From positions 806,001-870,000 of the forward strand of contig NZ_CP089391.1 in assembly GCF_027594865.1 (NCBI RefSeq): 64,000 nt of DNA, given 5' to 3'. This stretch comes from Bradyrhizobium xenonodulans. GTDB lineage: Bacteria > Pseudomonadota > Alphaproteobacteria > Rhizobiales > Xanthobacteraceae. Under the pieces are notes generated by a model. It worked only from the letters and a program-made list of their open reading frames with translations, was not told the DNA's origin and did not search any database. Made by a program: the position numbers and the translations under genes. Position 1 is the stretch's first letter. The number at the start of each line of letters is the position of its first letter. Shown here in pieces: positions 1 to 7,364 of the stretch.

Positions 1-215
1 AGGAAGCCGGCGGCAAACGCCAGCAGCGCGAAGATGTCGCGGGTTGCCGGGGGATAGGCCGAGAAGAACTGCGCGCCGATGATGCCGGCCAGCGAACCGT
101 AGAGGTAGAAGTCGTACCACTCGAAGACGGTACCGAGCGAGGAGGCGAGAATGACGAACCGTTCGTCCTTCGTCATCCCTCCGGCGCCTGTTTGAGACAC
201 AGCCATTGTCGACAT
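1..215 (-). CDS. MFS transporter, metabolite:H+ symporter (MHS) type, N-terminal fragment
   Basis: Only the first 71 or so codons are inside the window; the gene runs off the left edge. The translation after a short polar leader contains SLGTVFEWYDFYLYGS, the first transmembrane segment with the EWYDF-Y-YG signature of the MHS branch of the major facilitator superfamily (proton symporters of organic acids, betaines and shikimate). A second in-frame ATG lies at 206, so the start could be nine bases shorter. The substrate cannot be told from this fragment. It is divergent from the response regulator at 518, with about 300 bases between them. The family call is secure and the substrate is open. 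Confidence 0.8.
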   Translation of the reverse strand, partial: MSTMAVSQTGAGGMTKDERFVILASSLGTVFEWYDFYLYGSLAGIIGAQFFSAYPPATRDIFALLAFAAGF

Positions 216-517
216 ATTGAGTCGCTCCCCGAAAATCGTTTCCTCGCGCCCCGGATGTCCAGCCGTGCCAGATCGACCCAGGTCTTGCCCGCAAGGTAAC
301 ATCGGCGTGAAACCCGCCCCAATACGACTTTCGGCCTTGCGCACTGACGCGCACCTGACACCGCATTCCCGCGACCGGGCGCCGTGCCTCCGCCTGTGGA
401 TTAACCCCGTTCCCGCAAAGGGATAATGTCCGCTTGCATGCCACGACCGCTCGGGAAAGAATTGACCAAGGCCCCGGGCCGGCCTACTGGCCCGGTACGA
501 CTGCCAGCAAGAGAACG
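216..517. other. Divergent intergenic region between MFS and LuxR-type regulator
   Basis: This 302-base stretch has no convincing ORF with a ribosome binding site. It must hold the divergent promoters of the transporter and the regulator. I see no perfect operator-like palindrome or FixK box in it. A longer reading frame reaching back to 434 joins the regulator in frame, but it lacks the conserved start context. Confidence 0.5.
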
Positions 518-1189
518 ATGAACGCTCCCTCGACCCATCTCGTCATCGCCGATGACCACCCCCTGTTCCGCGACGCCTTGCGGCAAGCGGTGGCGGGCGT
601 CCTGACCTCGGCCAGGATCGACGAGGCCGGATCGTTCGAGGATCTGACGAAACTGCTGGAACAGACGTCCGACGTCGATCTGGTCCTGCTCGACCTCTCG
701 ATGCCCGGGATCTCCGGCTTTTCCGGCCTGATCTATCTGCGTGCGCAATATCCGGCCATCCCGGTCGTGATCGTCTCGGCCTCCGACGACAGTGCCACGA
801 TCCGCCGTTCACTCGATTTCGGTGCCTCCGGTTTCATTCCCAAGCGATTCGGCGTCGAGACGCTGCGCGACGCCATTCTCAAGGTGATGGAGGGTGACGT
901 CTGGGTTCCCGCCGACACCGACCTGTCGGCCGCCGCCGACCCCGACATGACGCGCCTGCGCGACCGCCTGGTGACGCTGACCCCGCAACAGGTCCGGGTG
1001 CTGATGATGCTGTCGGAGGGGTTGCTCAACAAGCAGATCGCCTACGAGCTCGGCGTCTCCGAGGCCACCATCAAGGCGCATGTCTCGGCGATCCTGCAAA
1101 AGCTTGGCGTCGAGAGCCGCACGCAAGCCGTGATCGCGGCTGCAAAGATCGCCGGCGGGCAGTGGAAGCAGGGCACGCCGACGGGGTAA
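518..1189 (+). CDS. LuxR/NarL-family two-component response regulator
   Basis: This 223-residue protein has an N-terminal receiver domain and a C-terminal LuxR-type helix-turn-helix. The receiver begins LVIADDHPLFRDALR with the acidic pair, and the phosphoacceptor is Asp59 in LVLLDLSMPG. The HTH spans about residues 150-210 (LTPQQVRVLMML, then NKQIAYELGVSEATIKAHVS). ATG 518 is preferred over the upstream in-frame start at 434 because the receiver starts a few residues later and GAGA precedes it. No histidine kinase gene is adjacent, so it is an orphan. The hybrid kinase ending at 7365 is a possible but unproven partner. The receiver sequence resembles the AgmR/ErbR group, but I cannot assign a regulon. 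Confidence 0.9.
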   Translation: MNAPSTHLVIADDHPLFRDALRQAVAGVLTSARIDEAGSFEDLTKLLEQTSDVDLVLLDLSMPGISGFSGLIYLRAQYPAIPVVIVSASDDSATIRRSLDFGASGFIPKRFGVETLRDAILKVMEGDVWVPADTDLSAAADPDMTRLRDRLVTLTPQQVRVLMMLSEGLLNKQIAYELGVSEATIKAHVSAILQKLGVESRTQAVIAAAKIAGGQWKQGTPTG

Positions 1190-1197
1190 TATCAGAA

Positions 1198-1337
1198 CCG
1201 TCATCCTGGGGCGCCGGAGCGCAGCGGAGGCCTCGAAGGATAAACGGCCCGGCTGGCACCTCGGCCGCTCATCCTTCGAGGCTTGCTTCGCGAGCGCCTC
1301 CAGCGATAACGGCTTCGCCGTTACGCAGGGATGACGG
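1198..1337. repeat. Intergenic palindromic element (CCGTCAT...ATGACGG family)
   Basis: The element is bounded by inverted ends CCGTCATCC (1198-1206) and GGATGACGG (1329-1337). Inside is a 12-base inverted pair, GCCTCGAAGGAT (1230-1241) and ATCCTTCGAGGC (1271-1282), and a hairpin AACGGC-TTC-GCCGTT (1308-1322). It lies between two convergent genes. Nearly the same ends occur at 33392-33456, so it belongs to a dispersed family. Confidence 0.75.
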
Positions 1338-1357
1338 AGCTTGATGCGGGGCGGCCC

Positions 1358-4198
1358 CTATAATGTCCGCAGCAACTCGTTGGCGGCCCGAATATCCGCC
1401 GTCTCCGATCCCTCGGCAAAGCCGTCGAGGGCCGACCGAAGCAATTGTTTCGCTTCCTCGCGGCGGTCGGGTTCGGTAAGAAGCTCGGCCAGATCGATCG
1501 CTGCCCGCAGCTCCCAGGCTTTTGCGCCTTTGCGACGGCTCAAATCCAGTGACTGCATGAAGCGGGCTTCTGCTTCCCCAGCATTCGGCTCGCGGAGGGA
1601 CTGCAGCACCTTGGCTTTCATCCGCAGCAGCTCGGGCATGTAGAGATGGTCGCCGCCTTGCTCGACGAGGCGGTTGGCATCGTCGATCAGGCGCGCGCTC
1701 TGCTCGATCTCGCCGAGCGCCAACAGACCTTGGACCAACGCGATGTTGAACGTCGTGGTGAGCAGCTCGTAGCCGGCCTCGTGGAGCTCGCGCAGGCAAG
1801 CCCGGATCGTCTCGACGCCATCGGCGACGTGTCCCCGCCGGATCGCCAGCTCTCCTTTGACGCCGCGGCCCACCGCCAGATAGGGACCCATCGAGCGCGA
1901 TTGGGCATGTGCGATGAAGCGGTCGATGTTCGCTTCCGCAGCCTCGAGGTCTCCGCTCCAGAGATCGATCGACACCGCCCAGATCAGCGCGATGCAGAGC
2001 GTGATCGGGTGGTCCATCTGCGCAGCCTCGGTAATCGTTTGTTGCGCCAGCTCCCGCGCATCCGCGGGCCGGCCCTGCAACCAGAGCTCCCGCGCGAGCG
2101 TGATGCCGGCCCGGTTGCGATGATCGAAGCCGTAGACGGTACTGATCCGTTCCGTGCCCGGCCCCCGCCAGGCGGCCTCGAGCATGTTCAATGCGTCGCG
2201 ATGCTCGCCGGCCAGATGCAAGGAGACACCCAGCAGCGAACTTGCGAGGGCGATCGAGGCGGCATCGCCGAGCGTTTCGGCAACCACGAGACTCTGCTGC
2301 GCGTAGCCGAGCGCAGCATCGAACTGGCCCATCCGCTCGTGGAAGATATGCATCCGGCCGAGCAGCTGGAGTTGGTTCGGCGCATCGCCTCGTGCCTCGG
2401 CGATCGCAAGACTCCGGCTCAGGGCCGCACGCGCCGCCTCGCTGCCGCCGCGCGTGAACATCAAGGTCAGGCCGAGGGCGGCCTGGATGTGCATTTCTTC
2501 AGTGCTGCCGCGCGCGGACGGATCGATCGCAAGCAGCGCCCGTTCAGACCAGCGCCGGCATTCGATCAGCAAGGACATCGCGAGGAAGATGGGCGCCGCA
2601 GCGGCGGCGAGCGCAATGCCGATGCCGACATCGCCGCCTTTGCCAAAACACCAGTCGAGCGCGGCGCGCACGTTGTGAAGCGCGGAGAAATGGATCGCCC
2701 GCTCGTCTGCGCTCGGCACCGTCGCCCAGGTCGCGCCGGCCTGTTCCAGCCATCGCCGGTAGTAGGTTGCATGGCGGGCCGCAAGCGCCGCGTCATCCGG
2801 CTCGACCTCGAGCAGATAGGCGCGCGTCGTGTCGAGCAGACGGTAGCGCATCATGGCGCCGATCGGTCGCGGCGCGACCATCGACTTGGCGACGAGGCTG
2901 TCGACGGCATCGAACAGCCGGGTGCGGTCGACATGCTCGTCCGGCACGATCTCGAGCGCGGCGTCGATGGTAAAATGCCCGGCGAAGACCGCGAGCCTGC
3001 GCAGCACGAGGCGCTCGGTGTCCGACAGCAGCCCGTAGCTCCAGTCCAGCGTCGCCTGCAACGTCTTCTGTCGCTGCGGCGCGGTCCGCTGGCCCTGCCA
3101 GAGCAGATTGAGGCGCTCGTCGAGCAGCGTGGCCGTCTGCTCCAGGCCGTAGGCTTCGATCCGGCCGGCGGCGAGCTCGATTGCGAGCGCCATGCCGTCG
3201 AGCTTGCGGCAGATCCTCGCGATGATCGCGGCATTGGCATCGTCGAGCGCGATCTGCGCTCCGCCGGCTGTGGCGCGTTCCAGGAAGAGCTGAAGTGCCG
3301 GATAGGTCCGCGCTGCAGCGGCCGTCAGTCCGGAGCCGTCGGGCGGAACGGCGAGCGGCGCCAACCGATAGACCTGCTCGCCCTCGACACGCAGGGCTTC
3401 GCGGCTCGTCGCCAGGATATGGACATGCGGTGCGGCGTGGAAGATCTCCGCAGCCAGCGGTGCCGCGGCGGCGATGACGTGCTCGCAATTGTCGAGGATC
3501 AGCAGCATCCGCTTGTCGCGCAGATGCGCGAGCAGCGCAGGCAGCGGATCGTCGGCCTCGGCCGGCAGGCCGAGCATCAGCAGGATCGAGGTGATGACGA
3601 GATCGGGATCGCTGAGCGCGGCAAGGTCGACGAAGTGCGCGGCATCGGAGAATGTTTCGAGCAGGTCGTGGGCGATCGCCACCGCGACAGCGGTCTTGCC
3701 GACGCCGCCGGGGCCGACGATCGTGACGAAGCGCGAGGTGACGAGCTTGTCCGAGACGGCGGCGATCGCATCGTCGCGCCCGACCATCCGCTGCAGCCGA
3801 TTCGGCAGCTTGACGGGCGGCAGTTCCATCCGCGGTGCGGGGCGCCGTACCGGCGGAATCTCCGCCTGCGAGATCGGCGCCACGAAGCAATAGCCGCGGC
3901 CGGACAGGGTGGTGATGTAGCGGGCGCCGTCCTTGCCATCGCCAAGGGCCTTACGAAGCGCTGCGACGTGAAAGCGCAGATTGGCCTCTTCGACGGTGAT
4001 GCCGGGCCACACCAGCGCCATCAGATCCCATTTGCTGACGACCTCGTTCGGCCGCGACATCAGCGCGATCAGCGTGTCGAAGGCTTTTGCGCCGAGCGGC
4101 AGCGCGACGCCATCGCGCGTCACGAGCCTTTCATGCGGTGTCACGGTGAATGGCCCGAACGATCGTGTTTCCGTTGCGGGGCCGGCCGGCTCGGTCAT
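1358..4198 (-). CDS. Winged-helix regulator with NTPase and TPR-like region
   Basis: This 946-residue protein begins with an OmpR/PhoB-type winged-helix DNA-binding domain (about residues 12-108, ending ARYITTLSGRGYCFV). A linker leads to an NTPase with Walker A GPGGVGKT (162-169) and a Walker B-like RMLLILDNCEH. The long C-terminal half is alpha-helical with repeated A-rich helix pairs like TPR/MalT-type sensor repeats. This is the predicted-ATPase regulator class (COG3903-like), likely a one-component sensor. ATG 4198 is chosen because the winged helix starts just after it; the extension to 4309 has no domain. It is divergent from the ohr operon, and tandem 10-base-spaced repeats in the shared intergenic region suit this type of DNA-binding domain. 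The inducer is unknown. The long ORF on the opposite strand is a shadow. Confidence 0.85.
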   Translation of the reverse strand: MTEPAGPATETRSFGPFTVTPHERLVTRDGVALPLGAKAFDTLIALMSRPNEVVSKWDLMALVWPGITVEEANLRFHVAALRKALGDGKDGARYITTLSGRGYCFVAPISQAEIPPVRRPAPRMELPPVKLPNRLQRMVGRDDAIAAVSDKLVTSRFVTIVGPGGVGKTAVAVAIAHDLLETFSDAAHFVDLAALSDPDLVITSILLMLGLPAEADDPLPALLAHLRDKRMLLILDNCEHVIAAAAPLAAEIFHAAPHVHILATSREALRVEGEQVYRLAPLAVPPDGSGLTAAAARTYPALQLFLERATAGGAQIALDDANAAIIARICRKLDGMALAIELAAGRIEAYGLEQTATLLDERLNLLWQGQRTAPQRQKTLQATLDWSYGLLSDTERLVLRRLAVFAGHFTIDAALEIVPDEHVDRTRLFDAVDSLVAKSMVAPRPIGAMMRYRLLDTTRAYLLEVEPDDAALAARHATYYRRWLEQAGATWATVPSADERAIHFSALHNVRAALDWCFGKGGDVGIGIALAAAAAPIFLAMSLLIECRRWSERALLAIDPSARGSTEEMHIQAALGLTLMFTRGGSEAARAALSRSLAIAEARGDAPNQLQLLGRMHIFHERMGQFDAALGYAQQSLVVAETLGDAASIALASSLLGVSLHLAGEHRDALNMLEAAWRGPGTERISTVYGFDHRNRAGITLARELWLQGRPADARELAQQTITEAAQMDHPITLCIALIWAVSIDLWSGDLEAAEANIDRFIAHAQSRSMGPYLAVGRGVKGELAIRRGHVADGVETIRACLRELHEAGYELLTTTFNIALVQGLLALGEIEQSARLIDDANRLVEQGGDHLYMPELLRMKAKVLQSLREPNAGEAEARFMQSLDLSRRKGAKAWELRAAIDLAELLTEPDRREEAKQLLRSALDGFAEGSETADIRAANELLRTL

Positions 4199-4293
4199 GG
4201 CGGAATCTTGGTCCTTTCGAACCGACCGGATAGCCAGATGACGACGATCGGGCAAGACCTTCGCTGCATCGGCATCAGACCGCACATGCAGGC

Positions 4294-4335
4294 CTTGTGA
4301 GGCGTGCAAGCGTCGTCCTCACAACTTCTCACAAG
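4294..4335. promoter_or_regulatory. Candidate operator: two direct and one inverted CTCACAA repeat
   Basis: CTCACAA occurs at 4318-4324 and again at 4328-4334, exactly 10 bases apart. An inverted copy, CTTGTGAG, lies at 4294-4301, making an inverted pair with CTCACAAG at 4328-4335. Tandem repeats one helical turn apart are the usual target of OmpR/PhoB-type winged helices, and the regulator starting at 4198 has such a domain. The site is 63-104 bases upstream of ohr. Binding is inferred. Confidence 0.5.
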
Positions 4336-4397
4336 TCCAAACGGGTGTCTCGCGGCCGCCGCTGATAGTCAGTGGCGTGACGGCAAGGAGAACCTTC

Positions 4398-4817
4398 ATG
4401 ACGCAAGCGGCAAAGCTGCTCTACACGGCGAGGATCCACACCAGCGGCGGGCGGCACGACGGCATGTCGCGCAGCTCCGACGGCCGCCTCGACGTCAAGC
4501 TGTCGCCGCCGGGCGCCGCCGGCATCGGCACCAATCCCGAGCAATTGTTCGCGGCCGGCTGGTCGGCCTGCTTCGAGGGCGCGATGGAGATCGCGGCGCG
4601 CAAGCGGAAAATCGTGCTTCCGAGAAAAAGTGCGATCGATGCGGAAATTGATCTTCTGCTCGACGAAGGGGCTTATTCGCTTCGCGCGCGCCTCAATGTC
4701 AGCCTGCCGGGCCTCGACCCCGAGATCGCGCGCGGCATCATCGATGACGCGCACCAGATCTGCCCTTATTCCAAGGCCGTCCGCGGCAACATCGACGTCA
4801 CGGTCGCGCTGATCTGA
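4398..4817 (+). CDS. ohr: Organic hydroperoxide resistance protein, Ohr/OsmC family
   Basis: Ohr proteins are cytoplasmic thiol peroxidases that reduce organic and fatty-acid hydroperoxides. The 139-residue product has the normal Ohr length. It carries both redox cysteines, Cys58 in FAAGWSACFEGA and Cys122 in QICPYSKAVRGN. The typical Ohr opening, LLYTARIHTSGGRHDG, is present. ATG 4398 follows an AAGGAG-like site (ACGGCAAGGAGAACCTTC) and matches the family start; an upstream ATG at 4377 is out of place. It is first in a four-gene same-strand run with the hydrolase 33 bases downstream. No MarR-type OhrR is adjacent, so control may instead come from the divergent winged-helix ATPase. Confidence 0.93.
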   Translation: MTQAAKLLYTARIHTSGGRHDGMSRSSDGRLDVKLSPPGAAGIGTNPEQLFAAGWSACFEGAMEIAARKRKIVLPRKSAIDAEIDLLLDEGAYSLRARLNVSLPGLDPEIARGIIDDAHQICPYSKAVRGNIDVTVALI

Positions 4818-4850
4818 CGCACCATCAACCATCAAGAAGGTAGCAACACC

Positions 4851-5882
4851 ATGAAGCAGATCATCGACCAGCACCGCCGCAAGTTTTTTGGCGTCGCCGC
4901 AGGAACCGTCGCCGTCGGTCTCGGCGTGATCGACCTCGCCCGCGCCGAGACGGAAGCGGCGAAATCGTCCGCATCGAACACGTCCTTCGGGCCGATCAAG
5001 CAGATCGATGCCGGCGTCCTCAACGTCGGCTATGCCGAGGCCGGTCCCTCGAACGGCCCCGTGGCGATCCTGCTGCACGGCTGGCCCTACGACATTCACG
5101 CCTTCGTCGACGTCGCGCCGATCCTGGCCAAGGCCGGCTATCGCGTGATCATTCCTTATCTGCGCGGCTACGGCTCGACGCAGTTCCTTTCCGGCGAGAC
5201 GCCGCGCAACGGCGAGCCGGCCGCCATCGCCACCGACATCATCGCACTGATGGACAAGCTCGACATCAAGCAGGCGGTCGTTGCCGGTTTCGATTGGGGC
5301 GCGCGCACCGCCGACATCATCGCCGCGCTGTGGCCGGAGCGCTGCCGCGCGCTGGTGTCGGTCAGCGGCTATCTGATCTCGAGCCAGGCCGCCGGCAATG
5401 CGCCGCTGCCGCCGTCGGCCGAGCTGCAATGGTGGTACCAGTTCTATTTCGCGACCGAGCGCGGCCGCGCCGGATATGAAAAGTACACGCATGATTTCGC
5501 AAAACTGATCTGGAAGCTCGCCTCGCCGCAGTGGAAGTTCGACGATGCCACCTTCGCGCGCAGCGCGGCGGCGCTCGACAACAAGGATCATGTCGCGATC
5601 ACGATCCACAATTACCGCTGGCGGCTCGGGCTCGCCCAGGGTGAGGTGAAATACGAGCCGCTCGAAAAGAAGCTCGCGGCGACGCCCGTCATCAGCGTGC
5701 CGACGATCACGATGGAGGGCGATGCCAACGGCGCGCCGCATCCCGACGCCAGCGCCTATGCCAAGAAGTTCTCCGGCCGCTACGACTATCGCCTGATCAC
5801 CGGCGGCATCGGCCACAATCTGCCGCAGGAAGCGCCGCAGGCGTTTGCCAAGGCCGTCATCGACGCCGACGGCGGCGCCTGA
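4851..5882 (+). CDS. Tat-exported alpha/beta hydrolase, epoxide hydrolase-like
   Basis: The 343-residue protein starts with a twin-arginine signal (HRRKFFG at 8-14, then a hydrophobic stretch to about residue 31), so it should be exported folded to the periplasm. The mature part is an alpha/beta hydrolase. HGWP (76-79) is the oxyanion-hole motif. The nucleophile elbow GFDWG places Asp148 at the position used by epoxide hydrolases and haloalkane dehalogenases instead of serine. A histidine in GGIGHNLPQEAP near the C-terminus completes the triad. It lies between ohr and a cytochrome P460 gene, which suggests work on peroxide-derived or reactive carbonyl or epoxide products. Dehalogenase activity cannot be excluded. 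Confidence 0.85.
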   Translation: MKQIIDQHRRKFFGVAAGTVAVGLGVIDLARAETEAAKSSASNTSFGPIKQIDAGVLNVGYAEAGPSNGPVAILLHGWPYDIHAFVDVAPILAKAGYRVIIPYLRGYGSTQFLSGETPRNGEPAAIATDIIALMDKLDIKQAVVAGFDWGARTADIIAALWPERCRALVSVSGYLISSQAAGNAPLPPSAELQWWYQFYFATERGRAGYEKYTHDFAKLIWKLASPQWKFDDATFARSAAALDNKDHVAITIHNYRWRLGLAQGEVKYEPLEKKLAATPVISVPTITMEGDANGAPHPDASAYAKKFSGRYDYRLITGGIGHNLPQEAPQAFAKAVIDADGGA

Positions 5883-5957
5883 GGATTTTTGCCGAGCACC
5901 TCGGTCCGGCGCGGCTGGACCGAGGTACCACATGCGATCTCAATTCGATGAAGCATC

Positions 5958-6515
5958 ATGACGACCATGAAATCTGAAAAGACCAAATTTCTATCTTATA
6001 CGACGATGATCGCGCTGGCGGTGCTGCTCCTCGTCGTCGTCCTGACCTGCGTGCCCTATCTCGTCACGATCGCTTTCGCGGAAGCGCCCGCGACAGCCGA
6101 TGCCTCGCCGATCTTCGACGTCACGGTCCCGCAGGGCTACAAGCAATGGGAGCTGATCGCGCCGGCCGAGGAAGCGGCTCCCCTCGACGAGTTGCGCGCC
6201 GTGGTCGGCAATCAGACCGCGATCGACGCGTATCAGGCCGGCAAGCTTCCATTCCCGGACGGCACCGTTCTGGTCAAGCGCGCCTGGAAGCGGAAGCAGT
6301 CGCCCGAATTCGCATCCGCGACGATTCCCGGCGCTGCCACCACGGTGCAGGTGATGGTCAAGGATTCCAAAAAGTATGCCTCGACGGGCGGCTGGGGCTT
6401 TGGCCGCTTCGTCGACGGCAAGCCGGTCGACGAAGCCCAGCACCGCACCTGCTGGGGCTGTCACGAAGCCCGTGCGAAGAGTCGCGACTACGTGTTCACG
6501 CGGCTTGCGCCTTGA
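5958..6515 (+). CDS. Cytochrome P460 family protein
   Basis: The 185-residue protein has an N-terminal hydrophobic segment (about 13-41) ending AFAEA, either a signal peptide or a membrane anchor. The mature domain shows the P460 pattern (GYKQWELIAPA, FPDGTVLVKRAW, GGWGFGRF) and a C-terminal heme c site, CWGCH at 165-169, so it should sit in the periplasm with covalent heme. P460 proteins oxidise hydroxylamine or nitric oxide, or function as cytochrome c'-beta-type NO binders. Which applies here cannot be read from the sequence, and the cross-linking lysine is not certain. A second ATG nine bases in is also possible. It is third in the ohr operon, 75 bases after the hydrolase and 17 before the SDR. 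Confidence 0.85.
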   Translation: MTTMKSEKTKFLSYTTMIALAVLLLVVVLTCVPYLVTIAFAEAPATADASPIFDVTVPQGYKQWELIAPAEEAAPLDELRAVVGNQTAIDAYQAGKLPFPDGTVLVKRAWKRKQSPEFASATIPGAATTVQVMVKDSKKYASTGGWGFGRFVDGKPVDEAQHRTCWGCHEARAKSRDYVFTRLAP

Positions 6516-6532
6516 GCCGCGGGGAAACGCCC

Positions 6533-7357
6533 ATGCCGAAGACCTGGTTCATCAGCGGCAGCTCTCGTGGGCTTGGACGCGCGATCACGGAAGCCGCACT
6601 TGCGGCAGGAAATCGTGTGGTCGCCTCGGCCCGAGACACAAAGCCGCTTGAACCGCTGCTTGATCGCTTCGCCGACAGCCTCCGGCTTGCAGCGCTCGAC
6701 GTGAGCGATGAGGCGGCAGCGCAAGCCGCCATCGACCTTGCCGTGACGGCGTTCGGCGGCATCGATGTGGTCGTGAACAACGCCGGGTTTGGCGAACTGG
6801 GATCGGTCGAGGATACGAGCCTGGACTCGTTCCGTCAGCAGATCGAGGTCAATCTGATCGGCACCATCATCGTCACCAAGGCGGCGATCCCGGTGCTGCG
6901 CCGGCAGCGTCGCGGGCATATCGTGCAATTCTCGTCCGTCGGCGGGCGGATCGGTGCGCCGGCCCGCGCGGCCTATTCGGCCGCGAAATGGGGCATCGAA
7001 GGCTTTTCGGAGTCGCTCGCGCGCGAGATGGCGCTGATCGGCGTGCATGTGACGATTGTCGAGCCCGGCGGCTTCCGGACAGGATTCGCGCAATCAGCGC
7101 ATGCGACCGATGAGGGGCGTGCCGAGTACGACGCCGTTGTTGGCGCCGCCGTCAGGATGCAGCGCGACTACGACAGCCGCCAGCCGGGCGATCCGGCAAA
7201 GGCCGCCACTGCGCTGTTGAAGCTTGTGGAGATGGATCGTCCGCCTCTGCGGATCGCGCTCGGCAGCGACGCCGTCAATGCCATCGCAACGGCGGATCGG
7301 CAACGCCTCGACGAGTTGGAGAGATGGCGCGCGCTCAGCGTCTCGACCGACTACTGA
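6533..7357 (+). CDS. Short-chain dehydrogenase/reductase (SDR)
   Basis: This 274-residue classical SDR has the cofactor motif SGSSRGLGR near the N-terminus, NNAGFGE in the middle, a serine in QFSSVGG and the catalytic YSAAK. The extended C-terminus and sequence style match the oxidoreductase group often annotated as acting on aldehydes or ketones, with NADP(H) preference plausible but not shown. ATG 6533 is chosen because the Rossmann fold starts at once and it is 17 bases after the P460 stop; the much longer upstream frame is a shadow of that gene. It closes the ohr operon, so reduction of carbonyls formed during oxidative damage is a reasonable inference. Confidence 0.88.
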   Translation: MPKTWFISGSSRGLGRAITEAALAAGNRVVASARDTKPLEPLLDRFADSLRLAALDVSDEAAAQAAIDLAVTAFGGIDVVVNNAGFGELGSVEDTSLDSFRQQIEVNLIGTIIVTKAAIPVLRRQRRGHIVQFSSVGGRIGAPARAAYSAAKWGIEGFSESLAREMALIGVHVTIVEPGGFRTGFAQSAHATDEGRAEYDAVVGAAVRMQRDYDSRQPGDPAKAATALLKLVEMDRPPLRIALGSDAVNAIATADRQRLDELERWRALSVSTDY

Positions 7358-7364
7358 CCCCAAC

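Noticed and set aside
1646..4300. 884-codon open frame on the plus strand
   Set aside because: It lies entirely opposite the winged-helix/ATPase gene and has low-complexity Arg/Gln/Asp-rich translation without domains. It is a shadow of GC-rich codon use.
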